From assembly GCA_003153935.1 (NCBI GenBank), contig PMCA01000035.1, positions 35,029 through 84,793 on the forward strand: a stretch of 49,765 bases of DNA. Reading direction: 5' to 3'. Below the pieces are notes generated by a model. The model saw nothing but the letters and a program-made list of their open reading frames with translations, was not told the origin of the DNA and made no database searches. Shown here piece by piece: positions 36,322 through 45,066 of this stretch (positions are counted from its first letter, which is position 1; each line of letters begins with the position of its first letter). Origin of the DNA: Elusimicrobiota bacterium (GTDB lineage Bacteria; CAYTYR01; UBA6262). Position numbers and translations under genes: made by a program.

Positions 36322-36843
36322 TTATATTTCCGCCTTTATTCCCGCCTTAACCCGCTTTTTCAACTTTCTTTTAAGCTTAAGTTTTTTCAAAAATCCGACT
36401 GAATCCACTATCAATTTTCCCATTAAGTGATCCAGCTCGTGCTGCAGTGCCCGCGCCTGGTAACCGGAGTCTTCCCGGATCACCTTCTCGCCCTCCCGGT
36501 TAATTCCCTGTAAGGTTATCCTCTGGGCGCGTTTCATTTTTACGGAAACATTTGGGCAGGACAGGCAACCCTCTTCCAGTTCTTCACTGCCTTCCCAGGC
36601 CAACAGTTCGGGATTGACCAGGACTATCAGCTCGTGTTTGCCTACCACGTCTCCGACATCAACCACGATGATCTGTTTGTTGACGCCGACCTGAGGAGCG
36701 GCCAAACCTACCCCTTTAGCCGTGTACATGGTCTCGATCATATCATTGATGAGATTGATTACTTCCGGGGTGATTAACTTGACCTTATCATTCTTGCGGG
36801 TTAAGCAAGGATTTCCGTATGTTTTTATAGGCAAGACAGCCAT
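36322..36843 (-). CDS. def: Peptide deformylase
   Basis: Def removes formyl from new proteins. The 173-residue protein carries all three motifs: GVGLAAPQVGV near 42, EGCLSCP near 91 and QHELDHLMGKL near 134, the metal ligands Cys and two His. It heads the long operon driven by the promoter at 36914-36942 and has a leader stem-loop. Confidence 0.97.
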   Translation of the reverse strand: MAVLPIKTYGNPCLTRKNDKVKLITPEVINLINDMIETMYTAKGVGLAAPQVGVNKQIIVVDVGDVVGKHELIVLVNPELLAWEGSEELEEGCLSCPNVSVKMKRAQRITLQGINREGEKVIREDSGYQARALQHELDHLMGKLIVDSVGFLKKLKLKRKLKKRVKAGIKAEI

Positions 36844-36877
36844 AATTGGTTCCGTAATAAGCTAATTAAAATACGTT

Positions 36878-36910
36878 AAGGCAATCCCCGCAATCTCAGG
36901 AATTGCCCTT
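36878..36910 (-). promoter_or_regulatory. Leader stem-loop before def
   Basis: Minus strand AAGGGCAATTCC and GGGGATTGCCTT pair around a nine-base loop with one bulged G. It begins at about the predicted start of the def transcript. The following TTAACGTATTTT is only a weak T-run. Attenuator or 5' stabiliser. Confidence 0.6.
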
Positions 36911-36913
36911 TAT

Positions 36914-36942
36914 AATATACAATATTTCCGGCATCCTGTCAA
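36914..36942 (-). promoter_or_regulatory. def operon promoter
   Basis: Minus-strand TTGACA (36937-36942), 17-base spacer, TATATT (36914-36919). Ten-base arms TTTCCGGCAT (36925-36934) and ATGCCGGAAA (36951-36960) flank the -35 box. Confidence 0.8.
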
Positions 36943-36960
36943 TGAAAATAATGCCGGAAA
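36925..36960. promoter_or_regulatory. Inverted repeat around the def -35 box
   Basis: TTTCCGGCAT and ATGCCGGAAA are perfect arms of 10 bases, 16 bases apart, enclosing the TTGACA. The layout fits an operator. The arm also overlaps the T-run of the small-RNA terminator, so it may be a second terminator stem. Confidence 0.55.
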
Positions 36961-36993
36961 AATGAATCGGGTCTACTGTTATCAGTAGACCCG
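36957..36993 (-). terminator. Terminator of the priA-def intergenic RNA
   Basis: Minus strand CGGGTCTACTG and CAGTAGACCCG form an 11-bp stem with loop ATAA, followed by ATTCATTTTT. Strong rho-independent shape. It also would stop transcripts arriving from priA. Confidence 0.8.
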
Positions 36994-37100
36994 GTTCCCT
37001 GGCTAAAAAACCTGGAAAACTTACCCTCTTTCTCCCCAAGTTTAGTCATATCTTTGACGCCGTGGCATTTCTCAATTTCGGCTACGTCTTTCATATGACT
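36957..37100 (-). ncRNA. Candidate structured small RNA between priA and def
   Basis: From the promoter's expected start (37100) the RNA begins with AGTCATAT, which pairs perfectly with ATATGACT (37044-37051). Inside, GAC-GTA-GCCG pairs with CGGC-GTC. Next comes AAACTT/AAGTTT around a purine-rich loop (GGGGAGAAAGAGGG), then the terminator. A possible 68-residue frame crosses it but runs through the terminator, so coding is unlikely. It does not match riboswitches I can recall. Confidence 0.55.
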
Positions 37101-37106
37101 GATAAA

Positions 37107-37135
37107 ATAATAGCAGAGAAAAGAGCCTTTGTCAA
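37107..37135 (-). promoter_or_regulatory. Consensus promoter of the priA-def intergenic RNA
   Basis: Minus-strand TTGACA (37130-37135), 17-base spacer, TATTAT (37107-37112). Starts six bases beyond the priA stop. Confidence 0.8.
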
Positions 37136-37141
37136 GACCAA

Positions 37142-39088
37142 TCACAGCATCTCTTCCGGGTCGACCCGGGTACTGATCTTGACCGCCGCGGTGCGCTTAT
37201 TGGGCATGATTTTCCTGAGCAGTTTGATAAGAGTTTCATGGTTCGCCGACTTTAGTATGATATTCTGGCGGTACTGGCCCCGCAACTTGACCTTAAATGA
37301 CGGCGTCGGCCCGTAAACCTTCAATCCTGGCGCTTTGAACCTGGCCGCCAGCTGCTGGGCCTCTTTCTCCGTTTTATCATTATCCGGCCCTCTCACTTCC
37401 ACCTGCGCCAGGCTGCCAAAGGGAGGATATTTGAGATCTTCCCGTAATTCCAGTTCCTGGGCGTAAAAGCTGTCCCAATCCTGCTTCAGGACGGCCTGCA
37501 GGAGGTAATGCCCCTTATCTTCGGCTTGGATCATTACCGTCGCCGCGCTGCGGCTGGTGTCCAGGCGCTGGATCAGCCTGATGAGATGCTGGAGAGTGCG
37601 CTCGGCCGCGCGGAAATCTGGCAGGTTAAGCATCAGGTCTATCAGCATCACTCCCAGGAAAGTCGCCTGAGGAAAAGCATCATAGTTATTCAGGGCCTGG
37701 GTGCCTACCAGTATGTCATAGTCTTTTAATTCCCTGTTACGGGTAAATGTATCCGCGTCTATTCTTTTTATCCTGGCCTGGGGAAAAATTTCCCTCAGTA
37801 CCGACTCGGCGGTTTCCGTGCCGAAGCCGTAAGACTCCAGGTCGGATTTATGGCACGCCGGGCATTCAGGTAAATGCATATGGCTGTAGCCGCAATAACG
37901 GCAAAACAATTTTTTTCTGTCCTTCGTTTCCGTCAACGGCACATCGCAATCAGGACATTTTACCACCTGCTGGCAGGCCCGGCAGAAGACATAATTACCG
38001 AATCCGCGCATGTTGACAAAGATGATGCCACGTTCTTTCCTGGCCAGACTTGCTGCCAAAGCATCGATAAAATCCTGTTTAAAATACAACGGGGCTTTAT
38101 ACTTGCTCCGGGGCGGAACGGATAAAAGATTTACTTGCACTTTGTTTTGATCGAACAGTTCCCGCCATTTAATTAAAGTATATTCGCCTGCCTGGGCCCG
38201 GTAATATGATTCAACCGTCGGCGCGGAAGTAGCCATGACCAAAGGTACGCAGGACAGCTCCGCCAATTTCCGGGCTACGTCCCGGGCGTGATACATTGGT
38301 TTCTGGTCCGATTTATAGAGCGGGTCCTGCTCCTCTTCCAGAACAACCAGCCCCAGTTTGGGGAAGTTGTAAAACAGCGCCAGTCGGGTGCCTAAAACCA
38401 CCCGGACCCTGCCCTGTTTCAGGTTCTCGCTTATTTCATATTTTTCGCTATCCGATAAACCGCTATGTATTATCGCCACCTGCTCCCGGTAGCGCACGCT
38501 GAAATATTCCTGGTAAGATTCAATCATATCGATCTGCGGGAAAATTATCAACGCCTGCCGGCCGCTGTTTACCAGCTGTTCGATCAATTCCAGGTAGATC
38601 TTTACTCTCTGGCTGGTTAATCCTCCCCAAAGTAATGCCGGCTTCTTTTCTGGTCCTGTACTAACGCCCCGTAATTGCTCTAAGATCCGGCTAGATTCCT
38701 CATCCAGGAGCCCTGGCAGTTCCGACACGCTTTCACTTCTTTCTCTCGCCGGCACCGCTTTGGCCCGCTTGCCGGGTGGACTGATCAGGCAAGACTCCAG
38801 CGCCTCTCCCCAGGAACAAAAGTAATAATCCGCTATCCAGCGGGTGAGACGCAAATGGACCTCATCCACCGCCGGTTCGCCGCTTATGATACCCGATATA
38901 TCCTTGACCTTCTTAAATGCGGATTTTTCCTGCAGCCGGGTGACCACACCCCGCGAAGCTGTTTGGCCAAAGCTGACGGACACCAGCTGGCCCGTACTGA
39001 TCTGGGCGCGCAGCGATTCCGGCACGGCATAATCAAACTCCGTATCAATGGCTATACCCGGAATAACGATCTTGGCGAATTCATTCAT
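37142..39088 (-). CDS. priA: PriA-like primosomal protein with degenerate helicase motifs
   Basis: PriA reloads the replisome at stalled forks. The 648-residue protein keeps the N-terminal 3'-end-binding domain (1-100), the eight zinc Cys (369, 372, 378, 381, 396, 399, 409, 412) and LPDFRAAERTLQ. But Walker A (normally GVTGSGKT) reads GGLTSQRV at 155-162, DEEH reads EEEQ at 251-254, the motif III region reads SAPT, and the Arg-rich motif VI reads RLIQRLDT. ATP hydrolysis is therefore unlikely, as for actinobacterial PriA. It follows the UDG gene by four bases. No frameshift is seen, so it is probably functional as a non-ATPase loader. Confidence 0.9.
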   Translation of the reverse strand: MNEFAKIVIPGIAIDTEFDYAVPESLRAQISTGQLVSVSFGQTASRGVVTRLQEKSAFKKVKDISGIISGEPAVDEVHLRLTRWIADYYFCSWGEALESCLISPPGKRAKAVPARERSESVSELPGLLDEESSRILEQLRGVSTGPEKKPALLWGGLTSQRVKIYLELIEQLVNSGRQALIIFPQIDMIESYQEYFSVRYREQVAIIHSGLSDSEKYEISENLKQGRVRVVLGTRLALFYNFPKLGLVVLEEEQDPLYKSDQKPMYHARDVARKLAELSCVPLVMATSAPTVESYYRAQAGEYTLIKWRELFDQNKVQVNLLSVPPRSKYKAPLYFKQDFIDALAASLARKERGIIFVNMRGFGNYVFCRACQQVVKCPDCDVPLTETKDRKKLFCRYCGYSHMHLPECPACHKSDLESYGFGTETAESVLREIFPQARIKRIDADTFTRNRELKDYDILVGTQALNNYDAFPQATFLGVMLIDLMLNLPDFRAAERTLQHLIRLIQRLDTSRSAATVMIQAEDKGHYLLQAVLKQDWDSFYAQELELREDLKYPPFGSLAQVEVRGPDNDKTEKEAQQLAARFKAPGLKVYGPTPSFKVKLRGQYRQNIILKSANHETLIKLLRKIMPNKRTAAVKISTRVDPEEML

Positions 39089-39092
39089 GGTC

Positions 39093-39842
39093 TTAGTCCG
39101 CAGCTAAAAAGTTTTTGATCTTCTTGAAGTCTACCCAGAGGTATTTCTTATTGGAGGGATCATAAAGACAATTAGCAGGATGGATCGTGGCGATCACCTG
39201 TATATCCTTGGATCCGTATTTCATAGTGTAAAACTTGTTACGCAACTGATGGATGCCGTCACTGGACTTAAGTATCGCCTGCGCCGCGGTCCGTCCCAGC
39301 AGGCAGATAATATCCGGTTGGATTATCTCGATCTGCCTGGTGATAATAGGCAAACATGAAACCATCTCCTCCGCCGCCGGCGGCCGGTCGTTACCGCGCA
39401 TATCCGGCTTCCCGGGATCTTTCATCGGGTGGCACTTAGTTATATTGCCTATATAGGCTTCCGCCCGTTTTATCCCTATAGTGGTCTCGATCGCTTTGGT
39501 GAGCAGCTGCCCGGCCTTGCCGATGAAAGGACGGCCTGTATGATCCTCGTCGAATCCAGGACCCTCGCCGATGAACATCAGCCGAGCGTTCGGATCGCCT
39601 TCGCCGAAAACAAATTTCTTCCGGGTGCGACCCAGGGGGCAATTCAGGCAGGCGGCGTATTCCTGATAGAGTTTGGCCAAGGCCTCCGGCTTGCCGGCAT
39701 TGGTAACAACCTTAGGCGTTGTGACCGGGGTGATAACCGGCGCTTTAGACCTGGCTACCTGGGTCAGCCCCCTATTTTTCTCCTGGGCGAGATAACCTCT
39801 CAGATCTCCGATTATACTTTGCAGTTCTTCACGCGCGTCCAT
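39093..39842 (-). CDS. Family 4 uracil-DNA glycosylase (Fe-S)
   Basis: This enzyme class removes uracil from DNA and holds a [4Fe-4S] cluster. The 249-residue protein has CLNCPLGRTRKKFVFGEGDP, IGEGPGFDEDHTGRPFIGKA and TIHPANCLYDPSNKKY near the C-terminus; the cluster Cys are visible in the first motif and in MVSCLPI. A 50-residue N-terminal extension is charged. SD AAGGAG is clear. Paired with priA as a DNA-maintenance unit. Confidence 0.93.
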   Translation of the reverse strand: MDAREELQSIIGDLRGYLAQEKNRGLTQVARSKAPVITPVTTPKVVTNAGKPEALAKLYQEYAACLNCPLGRTRKKFVFGEGDPNARLMFIGEGPGFDEDHTGRPFIGKAGQLLTKAIETTIGIKRAEAYIGNITKCHPMKDPGKPDMRGNDRPPAAEEMVSCLPIITRQIEIIQPDIICLLGRTAAQAILKSSDGIHQLRNKFYTMKYGSKDIQVIATIHPANCLYDPSNKKYLWVDFKKIKNFLAAD

Positions 39843-39857
39843 TTTTCTCCTTAAATA

Positions 39858-39878
39858 ACAAAACCCCGTCAGCGGGGT
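39858..39878 (-). terminator. Terminator after the PorV-like gene
   Basis: Minus strand ACCCCG, loop CTGA, CGGGGT followed by TTTG. It ends the ileS-PorV block and sits just before the UDG SD; no promoter was found between. Confidence 0.7.
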
Positions 39879-39916
39879 AAATACCTTAACTTAAAACTTA
39901 TAACTTAACACTTCCT

Positions 39917-40867
39917 TTAAAATTTTATCCCTATCTCTATCCGGTGGGTTGAGCCTAATTCTCCGAAGGACATCCAGGCATAATCAAATTGCATCTTGAC
40001 GTTCAGTATCTCGTCAATATAATCCTCATTAACGCTGATACCCGCCGTGAACCCGCTGGAATTCCCCGGGCTGTTCACATCCTCATATCCCGTCCGCAAG
40101 GCGAAAAGTTTATTGAAGCGATATTCAGCGCCGCCATGAAATCTCATATTACGGTCATTGGGGAAATCGACATCGGTAGCCAACAGCAGATTATTGTTGA
40201 ACATTCTGTATGACAGGCCAGCTTTAAGGTTGGTCGGTAATTTTTCTTTGGTGCCGCTGACATCCATTTTCGGCCCCAGGTTCTGTACCATTAAACCGAC
40301 CGCCAAATTATCGGGGAGCTTTTCCAGTATACCGGCATCCAGGGCAAAACCGTTATCCTGGCTCTTGTCCATGGCCATACGTATACCCTTCACTGTGAAT
40401 CCTAGATTCGTGGTATCACGCAACTGCCAAGCCACTGTCCCGGCCACCGCCAAGTCCGCCACTTTAGCCTGCCCATCGCTCACCCCGGCGCTGGTGCGGC
40501 GGTCAATATCATCCACACCTAAATATACGGCGTGGATACCAAATGCCAGTTTGTTATCCATCAAGGTTATAGGGAAACCAAAAGCCACGTAATCGTGATT
40601 GATGCTCTGCAGCCACAAGGTGTGAACGGCGCTGAAGGCCCGGCTATCCAATTGGGCCAGTCCGGCAGGATTGTAATATAAAGCGTTCAGATCGTCGCTG
40701 ACCGCGGCAAAAGCCCCGCCCATCGCCGTAGGCCTGGCGCCGGTCTCGATCTTGAGGAAACTGGCGGTTGTCGTGCCGGTTTTACTATCCGCCGCGTAAA
40801 GATTAGATGACAGATAACAGACGGCAGATAACAATATTAATGTTGTAATTTTCCTGTTTTTAAACAA
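39917..40867 (-). CDS. PorV/PorQ-family outer-membrane beta-barrel protein
   Basis: The 316-residue protein has a signal peptide (about 1-25), then FLKIETGARPTAMGGAFAAV and ALYYNPAGLAQ, the N-terminal signature of the PorV/PorQ (UPF0164) family, and beta-strand-rich repeats with a terminal Phe. PorV shuttles cargo of type IX secretion in Bacteroidetes; members occur widely with FlgD-domain proteins. Its partner gene directly upstream carries such a domain. TTG start with GGGAGAG upstream. Confidence 0.88.
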   Translation of the reverse strand: MFKNRKITTLILLSAVCYLSSNLYAADSKTGTTTASFLKIETGARPTAMGGAFAAVSDDLNALYYNPAGLAQLDSRAFSAVHTLWLQSINHDYVAFGFPITLMDNKLAFGIHAVYLGVDDIDRRTSAGVSDGQAKVADLAVAGTVAWQLRDTTNLGFTVKGIRMAMDKSQDNGFALDAGILEKLPDNLAVGLMVQNLGPKMDVSGTKEKLPTNLKAGLSYRMFNNNLLLATDVDFPNDRNMRFHGGAEYRFNKLFALRTGYEDVNSPGNSSGFTAGISVNEDYIDEILNVKMQFDYAWMSFGELGSTHRIEIGIKF

Positions 40868-40876
40868 GAACTCTCC

Positions 40877-43033
40877 CTATTTCAATATTATCATTTTCTT
40901 AACCGCTTCCCGGGTATTGCCGCTGGAATATTCCGCTTTGATGCGATACAGGTAAACGTCATTAGCCAGGACTTCACCGTCATTATTGGTGCAGTTCCAT
41001 GTTATCGTGTTCGTGCCGCCTGTGGGATTGGAAATCACCCGCGAGAATACTTTCTCGCCTATCAAGGTATAAACCTCCAGTGTCACGGTAGCGGCAGAAG
41101 CCAGGTTATAGGAGAAGGTCGCATTCCGGTTAGTAATAGGATTGGGATAAACGAATACGTTATCCTTAAAATTTACATCTTCCGCGGAAGAGTTAAGGGT
41201 GAAGGTTATAGTTGATTGGGCGGCCGTGTTTCCCGCTTTATCCTTCGGGGTCACCCTGATCGTATAGGTGCCATTGGTACTCTGTGCGGGTACGGTTAGT
41301 ATAATTGTATCCACTGCGTCATTAGTCTGGGTCCCGGTAACATTATTACCGGCTGGGTCGCTGAGGATAATGGCGGAATTATCCAGGTCTACTCCTGAGC
41401 CACCTGAATTATCCGCCAGTTTGGCGCTTATTTGCGTAAACGACGCGCTCAGGGTATCGCCATTAGCGGGTACTGTCGAAACTATTGTCGGAGCAGTTGA
41501 ATCCGTAGCCACCTGACTGGCCGTCTTGTCGATGGAAATGGTCGTCCGGAATAAATTATCGGTGCCGGAAGTGTTGAAGAATAGATTCCCTTCCACGTCC
41601 TTGGCCGTGATAACGACTAAATAGAGGCCGTTATCCTGGGCTTTTCCGCCTTCATCATTGCCATCCCAGGTAACATCCTGAACTCCGCTATTTTGTTGGT
41701 TAAAAGTGAATGTTTTTACCAGGTTGGCCGCGGGACTGGGAACCGCCTCTCCCGTAGTCGCGTCCGTTGAGAATGTCGTGCCGGATTTGCAGATCTTTAT
41801 CTTTACGCTGGCCGGCTCGCTCAGGACGTATTTTATTTCCGATAAGGCATTGGTGGCGGTGATAGCCGTGGTGTTTATATCAACTATTCTTTTATCCAGA
41901 GCGAATTCCCATCCTCTGGAGTTGGCGGTATCGCGGGTGGCTACACCGGAATGGTCAAAGTAAGCATCTATGGCAAAACGGTATATTCCTGAGGGAACCA
42001 GTTTATTATTGCTGTCGGTGCCGTCCCAGGACTGATATTCGGTGAAGGTCCGGTCTGCGCCCTCTCCGTTCCGCGGCGACTTGAATGTGAAACTTTTTAT
42101 TAGCGTATCATCGCTGGTATCATTGGTACCGTTAGTATTATAGATGCTAATAGTGGTCCATGCCGCCTGGGTAAGTTGATAGGAAATGTTTATCGGTAGG
42201 CTATGGGCAATAGTTGTCGTGCCAAAATCCGTAAAGGCCTGAATTACGTTGTTAACGTGCACCACATGGACATTTATAGTAATAGAATAAATCGGCCCAG
42301 GGTTTCCGGCAAAATCAATTGACCAGATCTTGACCGTGTAACTGCCATCGTGTTTTGTGGGTTGAACGGTGTTGAACCAACTGCCATTCCAGGTGATCGT
42401 CCCTTGACTGACGCCGCCCACGCCTGAGATTATCTCGGGAGGTTCTTTATAGATGGATGAACTGGTGAAATCGTCTATAATATCATAGTCTACCTGAGCG
42501 GCTATCAGGCGCTGGCCGGTATTGGGATCAATAGGAAGTTGGTAAGTAATAACGGTATTAGTTGGAGCCCCGACAATAGTGCTATTTTCGTAATCTATCA
42601 ATGAATTTGAAGCGATGGCGGTTAAAACATAATCTTTGCCGCTGTTAAAATCACTGGTAGCGGAACTGGATAAAGAACCAGTAGCGCTTTGGCCGATGGT
42701 ATCAGTGGCCGTAGCGAAATAATAATAGGCGGTGCCATCGGTAACGCTGGTATCTGTAAAACTAGTTGCCGATATGCCGGTACCGACGATTGAATAAGCG
42801 CCGTAAGGCTTAACTGGCGGGTCAACAGTCAAAACATCGGTGCTGCGGTAAACGGTATAAGTTAGTGATCCCACCCCGCCAGTACTGGCAGTCCAGCTTA
42901 AATATATCGGTCCTTTTAGATTTTGGGCGGTAAAACTTGTGGGGGCGTTAGGCAGAGCTTGCGCGGATCCCGCCAAAAATAAAATACTAATCAGGGTAAG
43001 AACCGTAATTAGTATTATTTTAGGTTTAAACAT
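40877..43033 (-). CDS. Large secreted Ig/FlgD-domain protein
   Basis: This 718-residue exported protein begins with a signal peptide (about 1-26) and an FN3-like domain (PTSFTAQNLKGPIYLSWTAS). Middle parts hold repeats typical of FlgD-Ig domains (for example ADRTFTEYQSWDGTDSNNKL and VPSGIYRFAIDAYF). The C-terminus has VYPNPITNRNATFSYNLASA, TLIGEKVFSR and DVYLYRIKAEY, resembling T9SS-like C-terminal sorting domains. A weak TTGACA-17-TAAAAA occurs in the coaBC end. Confidence 0.82.
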   Translation of the reverse strand: MFKPKIILITVLTLISILFLAGSAQALPNAPTSFTAQNLKGPIYLSWTASTGGVGSLTYTVYRSTDVLTVDPPVKPYGAYSIVGTGISATSFTDTSVTDGTAYYYFATATDTIGQSATGSLSSSATSDFNSGKDYVLTAIASNSLIDYENSTIVGAPTNTVITYQLPIDPNTGQRLIAAQVDYDIIDDFTSSSIYKEPPEIISGVGGVSQGTITWNGSWFNTVQPTKHDGSYTVKIWSIDFAGNPGPIYSITINVHVVHVNNVIQAFTDFGTTTIAHSLPINISYQLTQAAWTTISIYNTNGTNDTSDDTLIKSFTFKSPRNGEGADRTFTEYQSWDGTDSNNKLVPSGIYRFAIDAYFDHSGVATRDTANSRGWEFALDKRIVDINTTAITATNALSEIKYVLSEPASVKIKICKSGTTFSTDATTGEAVPSPAANLVKTFTFNQQNSGVQDVTWDGNDEGGKAQDNGLYLVVITAKDVEGNLFFNTSGTDNLFRTTISIDKTASQVATDSTAPTIVSTVPANGDTLSASFTQISAKLADNSGGSGVDLDNSAIILSDPAGNNVTGTQTNDAVDTIILTVPAQSTNGTYTIRVTPKDKAGNTAAQSTITFTLNSSAEDVNFKDNVFVYPNPITNRNATFSYNLASAATVTLEVYTLIGEKVFSRVISNPTGGTNTITWNCTNNDGEVLANDVYLYRIKAEYSSGNTREAVKKMIILK

Positions 43034-43083
43034 TATTTAAATCTCCGCTATGACGAGAAGATTTTTCTGTTAACTGCTATTTT

Positions 43084-44265
43084 TTAACATAACGATAGTA
43101 TCTTGTCAAGAATTACTTTTGCCAGTTTTTCCTTAGCTAATACCGGCAGGGCTTCTTTACGGCTGTTTTTAAATATCAGGGTGACTTTATTGGTGTCTTT
43201 GGCGAAACTGTCGGCTATTTTGTTGGCGATGATCAGGTCCAGGTTCTTGTTTTTCAGTTTGGCTTTGGCATTGGCTTCCAGGTCGCGGCTCTCCGCGGCA
43301 AACCCTACCAGTAATTGCTTTTTTTTCTTCTTCTTCCCCAATTCTTTTAGGATATCCGGGTTGGCTACCAGTTCCAGGTTAAGCCCCGCTTTCTTCTTGA
43401 TCTTTCCCGCGACTAATTTCGCCGGACGGAAATCCCCCACCGCGCTGGAGGCGATAACTATATCGCTGGACGGGAAATTAGCCATAACTTTTTCATACAT
43501 TTGCCTGGCGGTTTTTACCCCTAATAATTCCACGCCCTTGGGCGGCGCCAAGCTGACCGGCCCGGATACTAGTATCACCCGCGCTCCGCGGCTAACGGCT
43601 TCCCGGGCTAAAGCGTAGCCCATCTTCCCGCTCGAACGGTTTGAGATATATCTGATCTCGTCCAACGGCTCCTGGGTCGGCCCGGCGGTTATCAGGACGG
43701 TTTGTCCGGCGTAATCAGCATTGGGCATTACCGTTTCCCTTATTGCAGTCAGTATTTTGTCCTCACTGGCCAGGCGGCCGGCTCCCTCATCGCCGCAAGC
43801 CAGGCGGCCGGTTTCGGGTTCTATGAAAAGAAAACCCCTCTGCCTTAATTTAGTCATGCTTTCCTGCACGACCCTGTTCTCATACATGTTTGTGTTCATG
43901 GCCGGGCAGATCAGAATCGGCGCTTTAGTCGCCAATACCAAAGTGCTCAGGAAATCATCGGCGATGCCCGCAGCGCACTTATTGATGAAATTAGCCGTAG
44001 CCGGAACTATCACTACCGCGTCGGCTTTCTTGGCCAGGGTGATATGCTCAATTTCCCATTGCTTGGGGGTCATGACCATATCGGTGATGACCTGCTTGGC
44101 GGACAGGGACTGGAAGGTCAGCGGAGTCACGAATTCCTGTGCCATCTTGGTCATAACTATGGTCACGACGGCTTTTTCTTTCTTCAGCCGGCTGACGATA
44201 TAGGCCGCTTTATAGGCAGCAATGCCGCCGGTTATGCCGACGACTATTTCCTTACCCGACAACAT
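43084..44265 (-). CDS. coaBC: Bifunctional phosphopantothenoylcysteine decarboxylase/synthase
   Basis: CoaBC performs two middle steps of coenzyme A synthesis. The 393-residue protein has the flavin-binding half with GITGGIAAYKAAYIVSRL and CPAMNTNMYENRVVQESM, and the CTP-dependent half with TAGPTQEPLDEIRYISNRSS, then GKMGYALAREA, and LVGFAAES. It follows rpoZ by five bases; the gmk-rpoZ-coaBC order is widely conserved. Confidence 0.97.
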   Translation of the reverse strand: MLSGKEIVVGITGGIAAYKAAYIVSRLKKEKAVVTIVMTKMAQEFVTPLTFQSLSAKQVITDMVMTPKQWEIEHITLAKKADAVVIVPATANFINKCAAGIADDFLSTLVLATKAPILICPAMNTNMYENRVVQESMTKLRQRGFLFIEPETGRLACGDEGAGRLASEDKILTAIRETVMPNADYAGQTVLITAGPTQEPLDEIRYISNRSSGKMGYALAREAVSRGARVILVSGPVSLAPPKGVELLGVKTARQMYEKVMANFPSSDIVIASSAVGDFRPAKLVAGKIKKKAGLNLELVANPDILKELGKKKKKKQLLVGFAAESRDLEANAKAKLKNKNLDLIIANKIADSFAKDTNKVTLIFKNSRKEALPVLAKEKLAKVILDKILSLC

Positions 44266-44270
44266 TGGTA

Positions 44271-44495
44271 TTATTCCTTGTTTTTTTCTTTTTCCTTGCT
44301 TTGCTTCTTGATCTGCCTGGCTATCATCTTGTTCAAGGCTTCCAGGGTTATCTTACCCAGGTTGGCGGTATGATCCTTATCCAGGGCCTTGATCTTCTTA
44401 GCTTCATTAGCCGCGTTAATCACCATGGCGTACTTATTGGTAACTTCATCTACGATCGATTGCTCTAAAGCTTCATCATGCGCTTGTTCGGTCAC
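44271..44495 (-). CDS. rpoZ: RNA polymerase omega subunit
   Basis: Omega stabilises beta-prime. The 74-residue protein has LEQSIVDEVTNKYAMVINAA, typical of the family's helix, then LEALNKMIARQIKKQ. GTG start with AAAGGAG upstream. It lies between gmk and coaBC. Confidence 0.9.
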   Translation of the reverse strand: MTEQAHDEALEQSIVDEVTNKYAMVINAANEAKKIKALDKDHTANLGKITLEALNKMIARQIKKQSKEKEKNKE

Positions 44496-44508
44496 TGTTA
44501 TGTCTCCT

Positions 44509-45066
44509 TTAGTTGGTATTTATTATTTTTTCCCTGATGCTTTTCACGGTTCTTTTCAGGTCATCGTTAATTACCAGAAGGTCATACCTGGGGATGTATT
44601 TCAGCTCCTTTTCTATTTGTTTCATCCTCCTGTTTATTACCGTCACACTGTCTTTCTTACGGTTAATGAGTCGCTGGCGCAAAATCTCCAAGCTGGGCGG
44701 CAGGATAAAGATCAACAGGGCCCCGGGAAAACATTTCTTTATGTTCAAGGCGCCCTGCATATCGATATCCAGCAGAACATTTACCCCCTGGCTTAAATTG
44801 GCCAGGACCTGCTTCTTTGGCGTACCGTAATAGTGGTCATAGACTTGCGCCCATTCTAAAAACTCCCCTCTCTTGATCTTGTGATGAAATTCCTTCCTGG
44901 ACAGGAAATAATAGTCCACTCCATCCTGCTCTCCCGGTCGCCGGGTCCGGGTAGTGGCGGAAATGGAAAACGCGGTCCGCGGTATTTGTTTGATCAATTC
45001 GTGGCAAATGGTCGTTTTGCCGGTACCTGACGGACCTGATAAAACTACTAATAAACCTTTTCTCAT
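44509..45066 (-). CDS. gmk: Guanylate kinase
   Basis: Gmk phosphorylates GMP. The 185-residue protein has Walker A LSGPSGTGKTTICHEL at 9-24, ATTRTRRPGEQDGVDYYF and VLLDIDMQGALNIKK. The start overlaps the UPF0280 stop by four bases. Confidence 0.97.
   Translation of the reverse strand: MRKGLLVVLSGPSGTGKTTICHELIKQIPRTAFSISATTRTRRPGEQDGVDYYFLSRKEFHHKIKRGEFLEWAQVYDHYYGTPKKQVLANLSQGVNVLLDIDMQGALNIKKCFPGALLIFILPPSLEILRQRLINRKKDSVTVINRRMKQIEKELKYIPRYDLLVINDDLKRTVKSIREKIINTN

Noticed and set aside
36939-37145. 68-codon frame in the priA-def gap
   Set aside because: It runs through the 11-bp terminator and its start lacks a good SD, so an RNA is more likely than a protein.
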